This document shows positions 10,901-23,115 of a stretch of DNA of 64,000 nt, in pieces (position 1 is the stretch's first letter; every line of letters starts with the position of its first letter). This DNA is from Antennarius striatus (lineage: Eukaryota; Chordata; Actinopteri; Lophiiformes; Antennariidae): positions 8,363,001 to 8,427,000 of the forward strand of contig NC_090797.1 in the NCBI RefSeq assembly GCF_040054535.1. Direction: 5' to 3'. A program made the position numbers and the translations under genes. The notes beneath the pieces are model-generated. The model was not told the origin of the DNA. It saw only the letters and a program-made list of their open reading frames with translations, and did not search any database.

Positions 10901-13900
10901 AGTATACTTGACTTCACCCAATATCATTTGGGACCCTGTGTAGGTCTGTAATTTCTTCTTTCTACTCTTATATTTTACAATAAAGAGAACATATCTTTAC
11001 AGAAATTACTATATAGTACAAGTAGAGAGGTTTTGTGTTCATTTACAGCAGCTTCAATGTGTTCTTCATATCTACAGTATAGTGCCACATGCATACGTAC
11101 AGTTCAGGTTCACATTATGACATTGGAATAAATCAGCCAATCTCGCAATTGATTCTGAACCCAAGGCATCTAAGACTTCTTATTCTGTTTTCCCAAGAGT
11201 GTTCCCTCAAGTTTGTAATGACTTAAACTCAAAAGTTTTTGGTGTTGCTGCTATAATGTTCCACAACATTTACTGCAGTGAGTATTGCTGCAGGCATGGA
11301 AAAGTTAAAATTACCAAAAGCAGTTCCTGTGATCATTAAAGTAAATCGTAAAAGAAAACAATTAAACATAAATACCACACATTATAAGGAAATCACCATG
11401 ACAGAATGTGATGCTTCACAAAAAAGGAGCCGTAGGGTATGTTCTTTAAAAAAGGAGCATAACGTATGGGTAGCAAAGGTTAAGTCAAATTCAGGTACAG
11501 ATTTCCAAATCACAGGAAATGATATCTTCAGGTGAGTGATGAAAATGTACATTAGGATTTGGATGATGTCTGAGCTGAGTAGTGTATGAAACATACTTGT
11601 TCATGTGTAATGATCCCTCTCATGAGGGAACACCTAAATAATGTTCCCTTTGGATAGCAAGAAAATACAGAGCATTTGACTTTGTGCTGCCTCACAATAG
11701 TAAAAACACTAATAATGTGGATGAGAGCATCTCAATTTAAGAAGAACATGGGGACACAGATGAGTGCAAGTACATTTGCAACTTTTACAATGTGGGTGCT
11801 TGGTGTGAAAACAACAACTGTGTTGGTTGTAAACCAGCAATGGCATATAATACAGGCTAAAAGCAACACAGTTGCAGCTGCCAAATACTGGAAGGACAGC
11901 TGGTGAAGAAAATCATCAAACATGTGAACTTAATAGACTTAAAATACCACTGGAACGCTAAAAGGACACAAGTTGTTTAGGATGGAAGTACATTTGTGTA
12001 TTCAATTAGATTAATGTGTTGCTTAGATGTATTCTTTGTTGTGTTTTACAGTTTTAATGACTTTTGAGTAAAATGAAATAAAGCAAAAAGAAGCAGGTGC
12101 CTCTGACCAGGAGAGGGTACTCGGCTCCTGTGGAGGTAAGCTAGATAGGAGTGCAAGTCACAAATGACTATAGGAGTGAGCTTTTTGGCAAAATCTTATT
12201 GAAGAAACATATTTCAGTTCATTATAAATTATTGGCAAAATCAAAAAAGTCAGCAAATCATTTGAATTCATGTAAAATTCAACAGCAAATATAGTAATTA
12301 GCACAAAACATTCTCAATCTGAAACCATTTCAAAGACCAATCAATATTACAGATACTATGCTTGTTTGTTTCTTTCAGTTAAATAGCCGTATATGATGTG
12401 AGACAATCATCTCTTGGAGAATGAAAGGCTTTTCTAGATAATTTCTGATACAGATTTTCCCTCTAGTTTCCAGTGGCCTCACGCCTCTGACCTTGTCACA
12501 ACCGATTGCTTGTTTGTGCAATTATGATTTGTTTGGTTCTGTCATTCCCCTCAGCTCTGTTAAGAGGTTTATATAACACTACAATGTATGATCATCAACC
12601 CTGCTGTCTCCCCGAGAGAAATCAATTTGCACTATCAGTTCTGGCTTGGCCTTTACGATCGCTCAATTCTTTTTCTTTGTTCTCTTTCTGGAGGATCTTT
12701 GCTGCTTACATTCTTTTATGAGTTAGAATTGTTAAGATTTCTATGATTATTATTGTAGCCAAAAAAGCAAAAGCAGTATAATTGTTAAACTGTTAAGTAA
12801 TGCAAATGTGTCAAAATTTTGCACAACAATTTCAAAATCGAAACTTTGATCTTCAAAGTACAATCCTAATGTAAATCTCTCAAGAGATCAAAATGGTTCT
12901 TGCAGGTCAGTTTGAGAAAGTCCCATCACAGATATGTTGACTTACTCTTAATGTGCATGTCATGTGGACCAATGTATAACATGACCAGGAGTCGCATCCA
13001 AGTGCATTTCACTGCACAAGGGGGGTGGGATATCTATTAACCTTTACAGCTGCAAAAGAATTATCAAGCTAGCCAGGAGGAAGACATATGCCTCTGTATT
13101 TAAAGGTTAGCGGGGAGGCGTGGGGTAATGATGCACAGACATACAAGATTACTGGTACAAGCCTTGGATGTTTAGCAACATAAACACGAAAATTGCTGTT
13201 CAATCTCACTAAAGCTTGCATTATATTCTTACACAAGACATCTTTAAACATTTCAGTTGCAGGAAGATGCTATTTCATATTTTACATAGGGTTTCTACAG
13301 CATTGCAGGGTTCCGACAGCTACTATTGCATTAAAAAATGGATTTTTTCAATGAAATTGAGTTTGTTAATACTAAAGTACAATGTTTTGGAATGCTACAT
13401 CACGGAGCCCCGTCTGCCACTCTCAAATGTAAAGGTACGAAGATGACTTGGGTATTGCAATCATCCTCTTACAAATGCTTCCTAAGGAAGAAGGATATAA
13501 ACTCAGAGTCTTACATCAGGTTGTGACATGAACTCATTTACATTTAAATGCATTCAATCTTTAAATTTAGGAATGTAAATCCCACTCTTGTTCAGTTTAA
13601 ATTGTTACATACTTTGGTATACACTCACAATATATTTCCATTAAAATAAAACTGGCTTTTCACCCTTGAAGCAAACTCCATGCAGTTGCAGAATTGACTA
13701 ATTCTAAAATTTTGTAATTAAAAAAATCCTTACACTTAATACCATCGGGAAATGGAGTGCAAAACATTTTTTGAACATTTTTCAATTGTTGAACCACACC
13801 AGTTAGGGGGCCCCAGCAGGAGAGAAAAAGTAACCTGGTATGAAAGTAAGAGATGTGTTGCAGGGAACATGGAATGAATGACTTTGGCTGGTGATGCAAC

Positions 13901-14317
13901 AGAAAATCAGAGCCTTTAGTGTCAAGATCCTGACAAACACCTGTTGCTACCACAACATCACGGATGAAGCTGTTGCACTCAAGGAGGAAAACGTGTCAAC
14001 AGTGCAGGCCTCTGCTCGAACATGAGGGGCAAAAATTCTATATCAACATCATTGCTGGTTGATGCAGAGACACAGTCATAGTTGATGGAAAGTGGATTTT
14101 GCACATTAAAAGTAAAGACCCCAATAATATTAGGATTGCCATGTCGTTCCTGCGTCTTATATTCAAATAGGTATATAAAAAACCTGTTACAGTACTTCTA
14201 TATAATATATAGTCTATTCCTACATATAAGTAACAATATATTGCCCTTTATTTTAACCAGTCAGAGCTAGAGGAGGTTACGAGATAAACCATGTTTGTTT
14301 GTGTATTTAAGGATTAG
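10901..14317. other. Gene-free interval
   Basis: About 3.4 kb with no supportable gene. The frames at 11278-11535, 11676-11906, 12506-12721 and 13660-13953 do not resemble a known domain, and their composition matches the surrounding AT-rich background. Confidence 0.5.
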
Positions 14318-14358
14318 TAAGTATATATCTAATATAATATATATTAGATATATACTTA
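14318..14358. repeat. Perfect AT-rich inverted repeat, 18-bp arms
   Basis: TAAGTATATATCTAATAT (14318-14335) is followed by a 5-base loop and its exact reverse complement (14341-14358). A (TA)n tract and CTAT repeats follow at about 14390-14420. It could extrude as a cruciform. No terminal duplication marks it as a transposon. Confidence 0.95.
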
Positions 14359-14420
14359 TATAATGATATAATATGTAATACTATGTAATTTATATATATA
14401 TATATATACTATCTATCTAT

Positions 14421-17400
14421 TTTAAATATATGAAAAACTTTTTCAAGGGACAACATTTTGTTGAGGGGAGGGACTTGAACTCACAAAGGGTTGATAAAAT
14501 ACTGAAGTGGATTCTGGATAACGTTTAGACTTTCTTTGGTGCTTTTGGATAATTTCTAATTGTGTGACAAATAAAAATGATTGGCTAACTGGATTAAGAT
14601 CTGCATCATAATTTCTGAAAGGGTTTCAATTCAATTTTCTGATCAGTCATTTTTTAGTGTTAATATTATAAGAAAATAGAAATGGAAACACTGACCAGGA
14701 CATCACAGCTGCAGGTACATCTGCAGGTCCAAAAGGCTATTACTTTGAGAGGAGAGTCTAAATATAAACATGACAGGGCAGATAATTGGCCCTTCTTCTT
14801 GAGATGAACTTTTTTTATTGCAGTGATTATACTATACGTGCTAATATGATGGGAGAGGGGTGCACAAAACAGCCTAATTAAACTATTAACCACAAATATT
14901 TGCATGACAATTATATGTCAGCAGAGATTTGAGGATGGTGACAACCTACTTATTGGCCTAGAGATGTTTTTACAGACAGGGAAATGGAAGAGAAAACACT
15001 TACAGCAATAAACATTCAGGCTACGGTGACCTTGACATTTCTGTATTTTTTGAAGTTTGGTTGAATCACAGAAGTTGGAAGCAAAATCAGCAACATTGAA
15101 CAAGGGACAACCAAATATATTCATAATCATCCAGAAGGACGGTAATCATATGAGTTATTTTAATTAAATCCATCATGTCCAATATAATTACATGTTCACA
15201 ATAGAACAGGTGTTCAGGGTTAAGCTGTTTCCAAACTGAGGGAGTAAACATAAGTCCTTCGAAAATCAGGAATGAAAATAAAAGTTTCATTGAATCGGCA
15301 GAATTTGTGAGTATTTCTGTCCAGACGGTTATGTATATGATCATTTTGAATGTTACTGAGGACCATAAATGTTTTTATCCTCTACTTACCTGACAAAAGC
15401 ACATGAACATGCAGGCAGAGTTCCAGATAGTATTCCCTACCCTACCCTCCATCTCTTCCATTTTATGACATACTGTGTGTAGCAGTGTGTAAAACGACTT
15501 GTAGTACTCTAAATGTGGCAAAAAAAAGTCATCAGAGAAGGCCTTTAAATTTGTTATTCTGCCAAGAACATATAAGTGAGGCTTCAGAGCTTTTAAAAGA
15601 GTTTTTCTGAACAAAGAGTGAGACTGAAAGAATCATTTGACCCTAAAGAAAAATTTCAGACGCCATAATCCTGAAAATCTGTTCAAAGACAGAATCATGT
15701 TGAATAAAATGATATTGTTGTTCAGAGCATTTTATTGCACTGGTTCTGATTTTTTCACTCCGTCCTATAGCATGCTGGGCGCTTTTGTAGCGTGCGTTAT
15801 AAACTAATCCCACAGAACGACGCTTTACAGGTGTGAAACATGACCATATTAGGATGTAATGAAATTCTTGATCACTCAGTAGTTACTATTCTGTAACTTA
15901 ATTTTTGATTAATGTTTTAGGAGGACGTTTTCCTTATTGTTCATTCAGTCTCTTAACCTAAACCTTTATAGCTTAATTAATCTTTATTTTCAGCATTATT
16001 TTTCACATTTCCCGAACCAGATTGAATTATTTTCTTTTTTTTTTGTCTGTTTTAGTTTTTCACCTTTGGCCTTTCATCCTTTCTCGTGACCACTGACACC
16101 CTTTAAGGACACAATCCACAATCAACTGATGTCACACAACTTATTTGGCCACACCCCCCCCGTTGCAACATTAGTCATCAAAGTTAAATTTCATAAACTA
16201 ACTTCGACGGAACATAGTTAATTAACCTATAGACTTCACTAAGTGATCCAAGTTGCAGTTGTTTTAAACACAAACACATTAATGAATTTTAGTAATTTAG
16301 ACAGTAATCCACTGTTAATGTAAGTCTGTGAAGGCCGACTTTAGAGTTTTAACATCGGCTATGCAAATATGCGTTCTTATGAAGGATGCTGCTTGAGAGG
16401 TTGAATAAATTGAGATTGCAGTATAATAAAAGTTGCATTTTGAGTTGAATTATAAAATGCAAAACTAAAATCTGTTAAACTTTTTTAGCATGATTCAACT
16501 ATTGCAAAAATTTTGTAAACAAAAAAGTATGCAATGGGAGTAGGAACTAATTTTGTTTCCAAATACTGTATAAGACTTTTGCGAACTTGGAGATAGACTT
16601 CAGGGGCTTCATTTTGATTTCCCTTCAATACAAGATGACCTGTATCAATCAAAAACATGTTTCTCTTCCAGCTCTGGTACTTTTCCTCTCTGTCTTTTAT
16701 ATTTCTGTCTCCATTTCTCAAGCTTCTCCTCCCCTAAAAGCGTCCAATAAACAAAGAGCCTGAAATCCTTACATTCCTGCAGTTATTCCTGCACCATCCA
16801 TTCCCCAAACTATTACCCCCATGCCTGATAATGACACATGATAAAAAAAAAAAGATAGACACGGCCGAGGCGGTTTCTCTGTTAGCTGTGGTTATACAAT
16901 AGTCTTATCCCTTCTTCGTGCGTTGGCCTTTTGTCCAAGGTGATCTGCTGAAGCGCTGCTTCTCCCCGTAGACATGCTTATCTCTGTGGCTCAGCCATGC
17001 GAGAGACGGCCAGATAGGATCGAAGCCTGCCTGCAGGAGGTCCAACCAAAGGGACGGCATGGTGGTGGTTTCATCCAGTGTGTCCTCTATGGGGTTATTT
17101 AACAGGCTCTATGTGGGTTTGAGACAAAAGAAAAATCAACTAGTGATGCCATAATGATGAGCAGAATATGCCATGTGGAAAATATGTGCTATTTAATGAG
17201 AAACATCAAAGTTGACAGGTCTGAGGTGTGTTAAGCTGATTTTTTAGCTAACAAAACAGACTATTGATTATTCATTAATGTAATTTTTATTAACTCAAAG
17301 AGCTAAAACTATGAAAGAGTTTCTCTCCATTTAGAATGATTTCCCTCCCATTTTTCACAACTCAGTCCTATAAGACTACAGTAACTTTAAAGCAAATCGC

Positions 17401-17990
17401 TCACATGGTCAACATGACAAGACCGGTTAGGATAACACTACAGCAACACCAATTTGAAGTTTTTTAATTTTCAAAACAGAACAAAATGTCTGAATGATGA
17501 CTGTTTTGGTGTCACCTATATAGTATTCTATTTCATCATGTGGGTCAGACATGTTTTCAATGCAAAGCAATGCAGCCTATTTTTATGTGATTGGGATATA
17601 TTCCCAATCCTGAAGGTTAAAAGTGCTGCTACAGGTAGGAGAGACCTGCCCTCTGATCAAGGTGAGCCAGACAGATTGGATGAAAGTCATTGATCAAATG
17701 TCCTAATTTATTCATCAGTCTTTGACCACTAGTGTCATAGACTGGTGAATATCACTAGGGTATCATTAGTGTATAACAAGTAAAATGCAATAATCTGCAC
17801 TGCTTGGAGGCCTTGTTAAAAAAAACTACAAGTTGAGTGTGTGTTAGGGTCAGGGTTAATGTTAGGGTGGGGTAATAAGACTTCAAGTTTGGAGAGTTTG
17901 GCCAGTTAAGGTGAACAACAACTTCACTAAAATAATTAAGTTGCTTTTCCCATGAAAAATCCATCCATCTTCTCGTAGACAAGTTAATTC
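14421..17990. other. Gene-free interval
   Basis: No supportable gene. A more GC-rich patch at about 16860-17090 stands out from the background but shows no coding frame. A few TTAGGG-like words occur near 17845-17870 (GTTAGGGTCAGGGTTAATGT) and are too few and irregular to call an interstitial telomere array. Confidence 0.5.
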
Positions 17991-17994
17991 CAAG

Positions 17995-18272
17995 TGTCTC
18001 ATCTATCCACCTTGCAGGTCACAGATATGCTGGAGCCTTTCCAAGCCGGCTACGGGGAGAGAGGCAGAGTTCACCCCGGATGACAAGGCAGCTCATGCCT
18101 GTGCCACATGAAAGACAAAGAATCACTCACGCTCTAGTTTGGTGTGACCAATTCCCCTAAGCTGGAGGTAGGGGGGAAGCTGGGGAACCTGGAGAGAACC
18201 CACACTGAATATACAAACTCCTCCTCAAACCCAGGATCTTCGTGCTGTGACTGAACCACTGAGCAGCCCTCC
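17995..18272 (-). mobile_element. L2-like retroposon 3' segment, degenerate
   Basis: The minus strand begins GGGCTGCTCAGTGGTTCAGT, continues through GGGTTCTCTCCAGG and a GGGGTGAACTCTGCC block, and ends in ...GGAAAGGCTCCAGC. This is the order of blocks in the common teleost GGGCGGC...GCTCAGTGG family linked to L2-type LINEs. It is heavily mutated and lacks a clear microsatellite tail. Confidence 0.65.
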
Positions 18273-21105
18273 CATGAAACAGACAGCACATAAATTCAGA
18301 AAATGTGACACGTGCTAAAATGACTTCTGTCACCAGCACCTCCACTTTTACATATTTTTTCTAGAAAGTACATTGCATCAATTTATTCTTGGTGTTTACA
18401 TGAGATAAGTGAAAAACATATTGTTATTTTCATTTTTAGGTCCTAATAAAAGTATTTACTGATGCCGTTTTAATATATGTTAATTATTTGCTGTTATGCC
18501 TGTACCATGTGACAGACTCAATTTAAGGCAAAAAACAGTAAAACATGTGTGACACTGTGACTGTTGTGTATCTGTATTCATCACTGCAAGCTCTTTTCAG
18601 CAGGTGTTACATAAGAAAACACACCGCTCTTATGTAACCACTGTGGCATTGGCCTTGTTTTACCTCATTAACTGAAAGTTAAAAAGAAAAAAATCAAGTA
18701 TCTTTCAGTTGTGATCTGCGCGTGGGCACGATTCTTTTAAAAAATAAGATAGGCAATCACGAGATGGGCAATCAAGTGCGTGTAACACAATACCAACCAT
18801 CTCTCCAGCTCTGGTTGTTTGGGTGTCTGCAGAGTTGTTTTCAGCAAAATGTACCTCAGGATTTCAATAAAGTCACAGATGCCCTGTTATTGAGGATTAT
18901 GTGTTCCTGTCTCGTCTGCTCCTCTTTCCAGCTATTCAGGAAAGAAGCACATGTTCGCACAACTGAACAAGTAATTGTCCTTTTCTCTCTTGATTGAGGA
19001 TTATCTGAACATGCAGCTCTGAAATGTTTTCAATGCAACCTGCATCATCATTAAAAAAAAAAAAAAGAAAAGAAAAAATGACATGAAAGTACCGCTGAGT
19101 TATTTTGATCCATCAGATTAGAGCATTAAAGTATAACACAGCTGATTAAATCTAATTTGCCTTCATGTTTGAGACATGCACAGATAAAATCTGATCGGGA
19201 AAATAGCGTGAAGAAATTATTCAACTATCCTGAAGCAAAAAAGGAACAATTGATGCCTGTTAAGGCTGATGTGAATTGATCAGTCTGTTGATCCGAGCAC
19301 ACCACTGCCCCACCCTCCAGAGGATCATACTGAGAGTTTCTCCTGTTGCCTGAGAAGCATCCTCCACATCCCTGCAATATCCACAACCTGCTCCTGCTGC
19401 CACAGACGGAGATTAACACTGCAGTTCCCTCCACATTGTGTTTAATTATAGCTCTACAAGAAGTGGGAAGAGACTCTCCCGTCCAGCCCCTGTATCTATC
19501 GAACATCCAGGTTGCCAAGACAACGGCTCAATCAAACAACGCCAGTGAACTAGAGATGCAGTGGAGTCATGTCTGGACAGAAGTGATGTGATAGAATGGT
19601 TCACCCCCCAAAACAGGGAACTTAAAAGTTGATTTTAAATTTATTTATGAAGAAGAAACAGGAGGCAACTCCCATCACATGTTGCTGTACACTAAATAAA
19701 AAATGTATGTTCAAATGCAGATCTTGTTTTCTCTGTTGCAATATTTGAAGACAGCTGAGGATGAGAGGAAAGGGAGATGATATAAAAAGAATCAAATACC
19801 ATGAATTATATAACAATACACTTAATTCTCGTCTCCTGGCAGAGGTGGGAGCTATGGAAACCCAGTTATCGATTATTTAATCTGAGAGGGAGCATATGAG
19901 ATGGGAGTAGGGAGGAAAAGCATGCATGTCACAAAGTCAGATCTTGACTTATATTTCTTGATTACATCTTGACCAAGGCTTGACCGAAAAATACTTGAAT
20001 AATTGGCTCAAAATTCAGCCAACACTCGCATGCACCATTCTTTAATCACAGAGATACGACTGCAGGCAGCACATTAATTATGATGATTACAGAGGGCTAA
20101 GGTCAGACCTTCTTTCCCAGATTGACTTAACATTAAAAGTGATAACTGATTTGAATTGAAAGCAGAAGAACATGACTGAAGTCAAATCAGGAGCCAGTAT
20201 TCAATGATACAAGTCTCAGCACTCAATTTTTGCAATTTCCGAAGCAGAAACACACAAACCTTAGCTTTCCTTTTATATGTAAGAGACACAAGCTGTAGAT
20301 ATTTTTTTATAAGCAGACACTAGTATTAAAGGACTACCTGTTTGGTTGTTACATTCCTTCCATGACTTATTGTTTCAAATTTGTTTTCATGCTGAGAAAA
20401 TAACGTAGAGCAATCACCCGGCGGCTACCTTTCTGTATAACAATTTTAAAAATGAAACGTTAGAGAATAAAAGATCATACCATCGATGTTATAATGTGAA
20501 AAAATCACAGGGTAACCAGATATATGGTCTTGTTAGAGGAGAAAAGTGTCTTTTGTCCGCTGCATCTCAGAGGGAAGAGTTTACTGTTTCTTAATGAGAT
20601 TTAGATAATTGTTCAGAACCTTCTTGATCTAATTTTCAAATGGGAAAAACTTGTGTGGGAATATTCCCCTACACTTAATATATCTAAACGGTCTGGAATT
20701 AGCTGGATAATCCATCACACACGTGAAAACATACATTTGTCAAAGAACAATAATGCTACAAGTGATAATGATACCATGTGACAAGTCTGTTGTACTACAG
20801 TAATTTGGTGTTTTAAGTTTAAATTCCAGTACTATGATGCAAGATGTTATGTTTTTTAAGTATTATGTTTTGTTGCATTGATGAACTTGTTAAATCTGCT
20901 CCCAAATCATCCCAGTGGGGTGTGTGATGGTGATGGACGTCTCTGGACTTTTTAAGGAAGGGGAAGTTCGAGATTCTCGCTCTACAGGAGGTTCAGGTCT
21001 TTGCTTTGCAGGAATGTTTTTGCATTTTCTAAACAAGCAACAAAGCAACGCAAAACCTCACCGCTGGACGGCCAGCAGACTTTGTGTAGCAAGAGATCCA
21101 AATGT
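18273..21105. other. Gene-free interval
   Basis: No supportable gene. The patch at 19225-19600 is open on both strands and slightly more GC-rich, but neither product has a recognisable domain. It may be a conserved noncoding element, which cannot be judged from one sequence. Confidence 0.5.
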
Positions 21106-21160
21106 TCGTTGTCAACTTTATTGATCCCTGAGAAGGAAATTGCTTTTTGTTTTTAGTTGC
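21106..21160 (+). repeat. Short dispersed repeat (TTTATTGATCCC...GGAAATT)
   Basis: The motif CTTTATTGATCCCTGAGAAG followed by GAAATTGC resembles the segment at about 57345-57370 (GTGATCCCCGAAAGGAAATT). Both belong to a repeat commonly seen in teleost noncoding DNA; its class is uncertain. Confidence 0.45.
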
Positions 21161-21341
21161 AAAACAAAAACCATACCGAATGTCAGAATAAGGAGTATCA
21201 AAGAAGGAACAGCTAGAAAGAAAGCTTTCTAAATAAAGAATAGATAAAGAATAAAAACGTATATTTGTAAATACAGGTATGTACAGTTTTAGTGTCTTAG
21301 TTTTCACTCATCCTTCTCCTCATGTGCAGTAGGGTTAGCCG

Positions 21342-21620
21342 CTAACTGCTGGCTGTCGGGCTGAGAGCGGCAAGACCACGTTTTCTCACACATCTTCTGG
21401 TACCATCCCTTTCGGCATGAACAGTTTGGAAGCCCTCAAAGGAAATGCAGTTAGCTGGGATGTCCATGCGTAACAACGCTTCATTGAAACATATCAGACT
21501 GCATTCCCAAAACTCTTTTTGACTCCAGACATGTTCTGTTAGCCCCGCCATCTTGTTAGCCAGCGATCTCTCATTGTCCACGATGGCTGTTGGGAGAGAC
21601 GGCTTTTGTTATTACCAGTC
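21342..21620 (-). mobile_element. Remnant of an L1/Tx1-like LINE endonuclease
   Basis: The minus-strand frame reads NERSLANKM, then ECSLICFNEALL, then ISFEGFQTVHAERD and KRGLA. These match in order the start of the L1/Tx1-type endonuclease (NVRSLxNK, CFTETWL, GFxxxRADR, KxGGLA). Several signature residues are lost: CFTETWL has become CFNEALL, which removes the Thr and changes the Trp next to the catalytic Glu. The frame dies shortly after. It is a short fossil with no flanking RT domain in view. Confidence 0.7.
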
Positions 21621-22700
21621 CATACTCGTACATTGTCTCCTCCTCTGATTTATTTTCTCGTCTTCAAACATGGTGTCTTTCTCCACAATTCCATCAAGGA
21701 TGTTTGTCAGTCTTGAAAAAATGCCGGTCGGCTTCAGTTCGATCAGCTGTTCTTGTGTTTACACAATGAGAAAATACCTCCATGATTACCATAGAAAAAT
21801 TAACAGTTAAATATTGAAAAATAAGAGAGACAAATAAGAGAGAAATAAGTTGTATCAAGGTTAAAAGTAAAAGTGACTGGAGTTTCAACATTTACATGTC
21901 CATAAGTATGCGTGCACAGTGGTGCATAGCCACTTAGGGCGCAACCATATCAACAGGGGTTCGTTAACATTTAATGGCCAGTGCAAACAACAAGCATGTT
22001 TTCAAGAGAGCTCATTTCAGTAACTTCATGATTTTATCAGTTTGGGGCAATACTGTACATTTTAAATGTGAAATTAATTAAAATGAGTATAAAATGGATC
22101 TTTAAATCCAGTAAAGTACTTGAATACTCCATCCTGCCATATGGCCACCATTAAAACAAAGGCTCCCAAGTGTCTTTATAAAAATCCCAAGCTTAATGAT
22201 CTTGTATTGTCCGGTAATGAATACAATTGGAGCCATACATCCAGACGGCCCTAGTGGCTCAGGCTCTACTGATAATGTGAATTAATTGTGACTGTTGTGA
22301 GTGGCCTCCGGTTAAGATAATGACTTCACCTGAGGGGTCCTGAGTGGCAGCGAGGCAGAGGTAATTGTTCTGAACATCCCAGTGAGGCACTCTCAGTGTG
22401 ATCAGTCACTTTTCTGAGTGTGAGAGCATGCTGCTGTGAAACCGAGATGCACCGAGAGTCAAAGATCGGTAAATGAATTAATGCTGGGATTTACTGCAGT
22501 TTACCAGAGTGTCATTAAACGTTGTTTATATGCTACAGCCCTCGTGTACCTGGTATCTTATTATTGACTAAGTTCCCTTAGAACCTTACAGAATGCCTTA
22601 TAGTGTTGTCCCCCCACAGCAGCCTAATAATAACATTTGTAATATTAACAAACTACATAAATCAATATTTTGTATTATATGGCATGAACAACAACAATAA
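21621..22700. other. Gene-free interval
   Basis: No supportable gene. The stretch 22240-22500 has a more balanced composition and several TAATTA-like homeodomain words, so it could be regulatory. This is only an impression. Confidence 0.4.
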
Positions 22701-22704
22701 AAAC

Positions 22705-23115
22705 AAGAATCAATGCAGTCACAGACTGCAACATCCCGCAACACCCCTGAATTCAAAATTTTACCCGGACTTACTTGGATAGGTCCAAGATCAAAGGTAG
22801 TTCTCTGACCTACTTTCATAGATCAAACTACTAGCTCTGATCTACGGTCTTACTCACACTGGCCTTCTCCCTCGTCTTTCTATCTTATCCGGTTCTTGAG
22901 TGTACAAAAGTTGAAATTTGACCTTGACCTAGTTTTCTCAAGGTCTAGGTCATCATCTGATTTTCATCCCCTTTGCTGCTCGTGCAATTTGCTTTCCTGT
23001 TTCATCTTTCTATCTGCAACGGTTCCGAAGATATTTGGTGGACTAACGGACGGACGGACGAACACACAAACGCTGACAATTACAATACATCACCGCTTTG
23101 AAGCGGGATGTAAAA
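22705..23115 (+). repeat. Dispersed repeat copy A with ERR-type sites
   Basis: This segment shares ordered blocks with 36245-36860: GCAGTCACAGACTGCAACAT at about 22708, GTACAAAAGTTGAAATTTG at about 22902, TGACCTTGACCTAGTTTTCT at 22919, and GACAATTACAATACATCACC near 23076. Both copies also contain CGGACGGACGAAC runs. The unit ends near GAAGCGGGATGTAA. TGACCTTGA at 22919-22927 is the reverse complement of TCAAGGTCA, the consensus ERR/SF-1 binding site. The repeat family itself is not recognised. Confidence 0.85.

Noticed and set aside
17845..17875. Interstitial telomere-like TTAGGG words
   Set aside because: Only about three irregular units occur, well within chance for a GT-rich patch.
19225..19591. 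Overlapping open frames on both strands
   Set aside because: Neither translation has a domain; the openness on both strands fits composition rather than coding.
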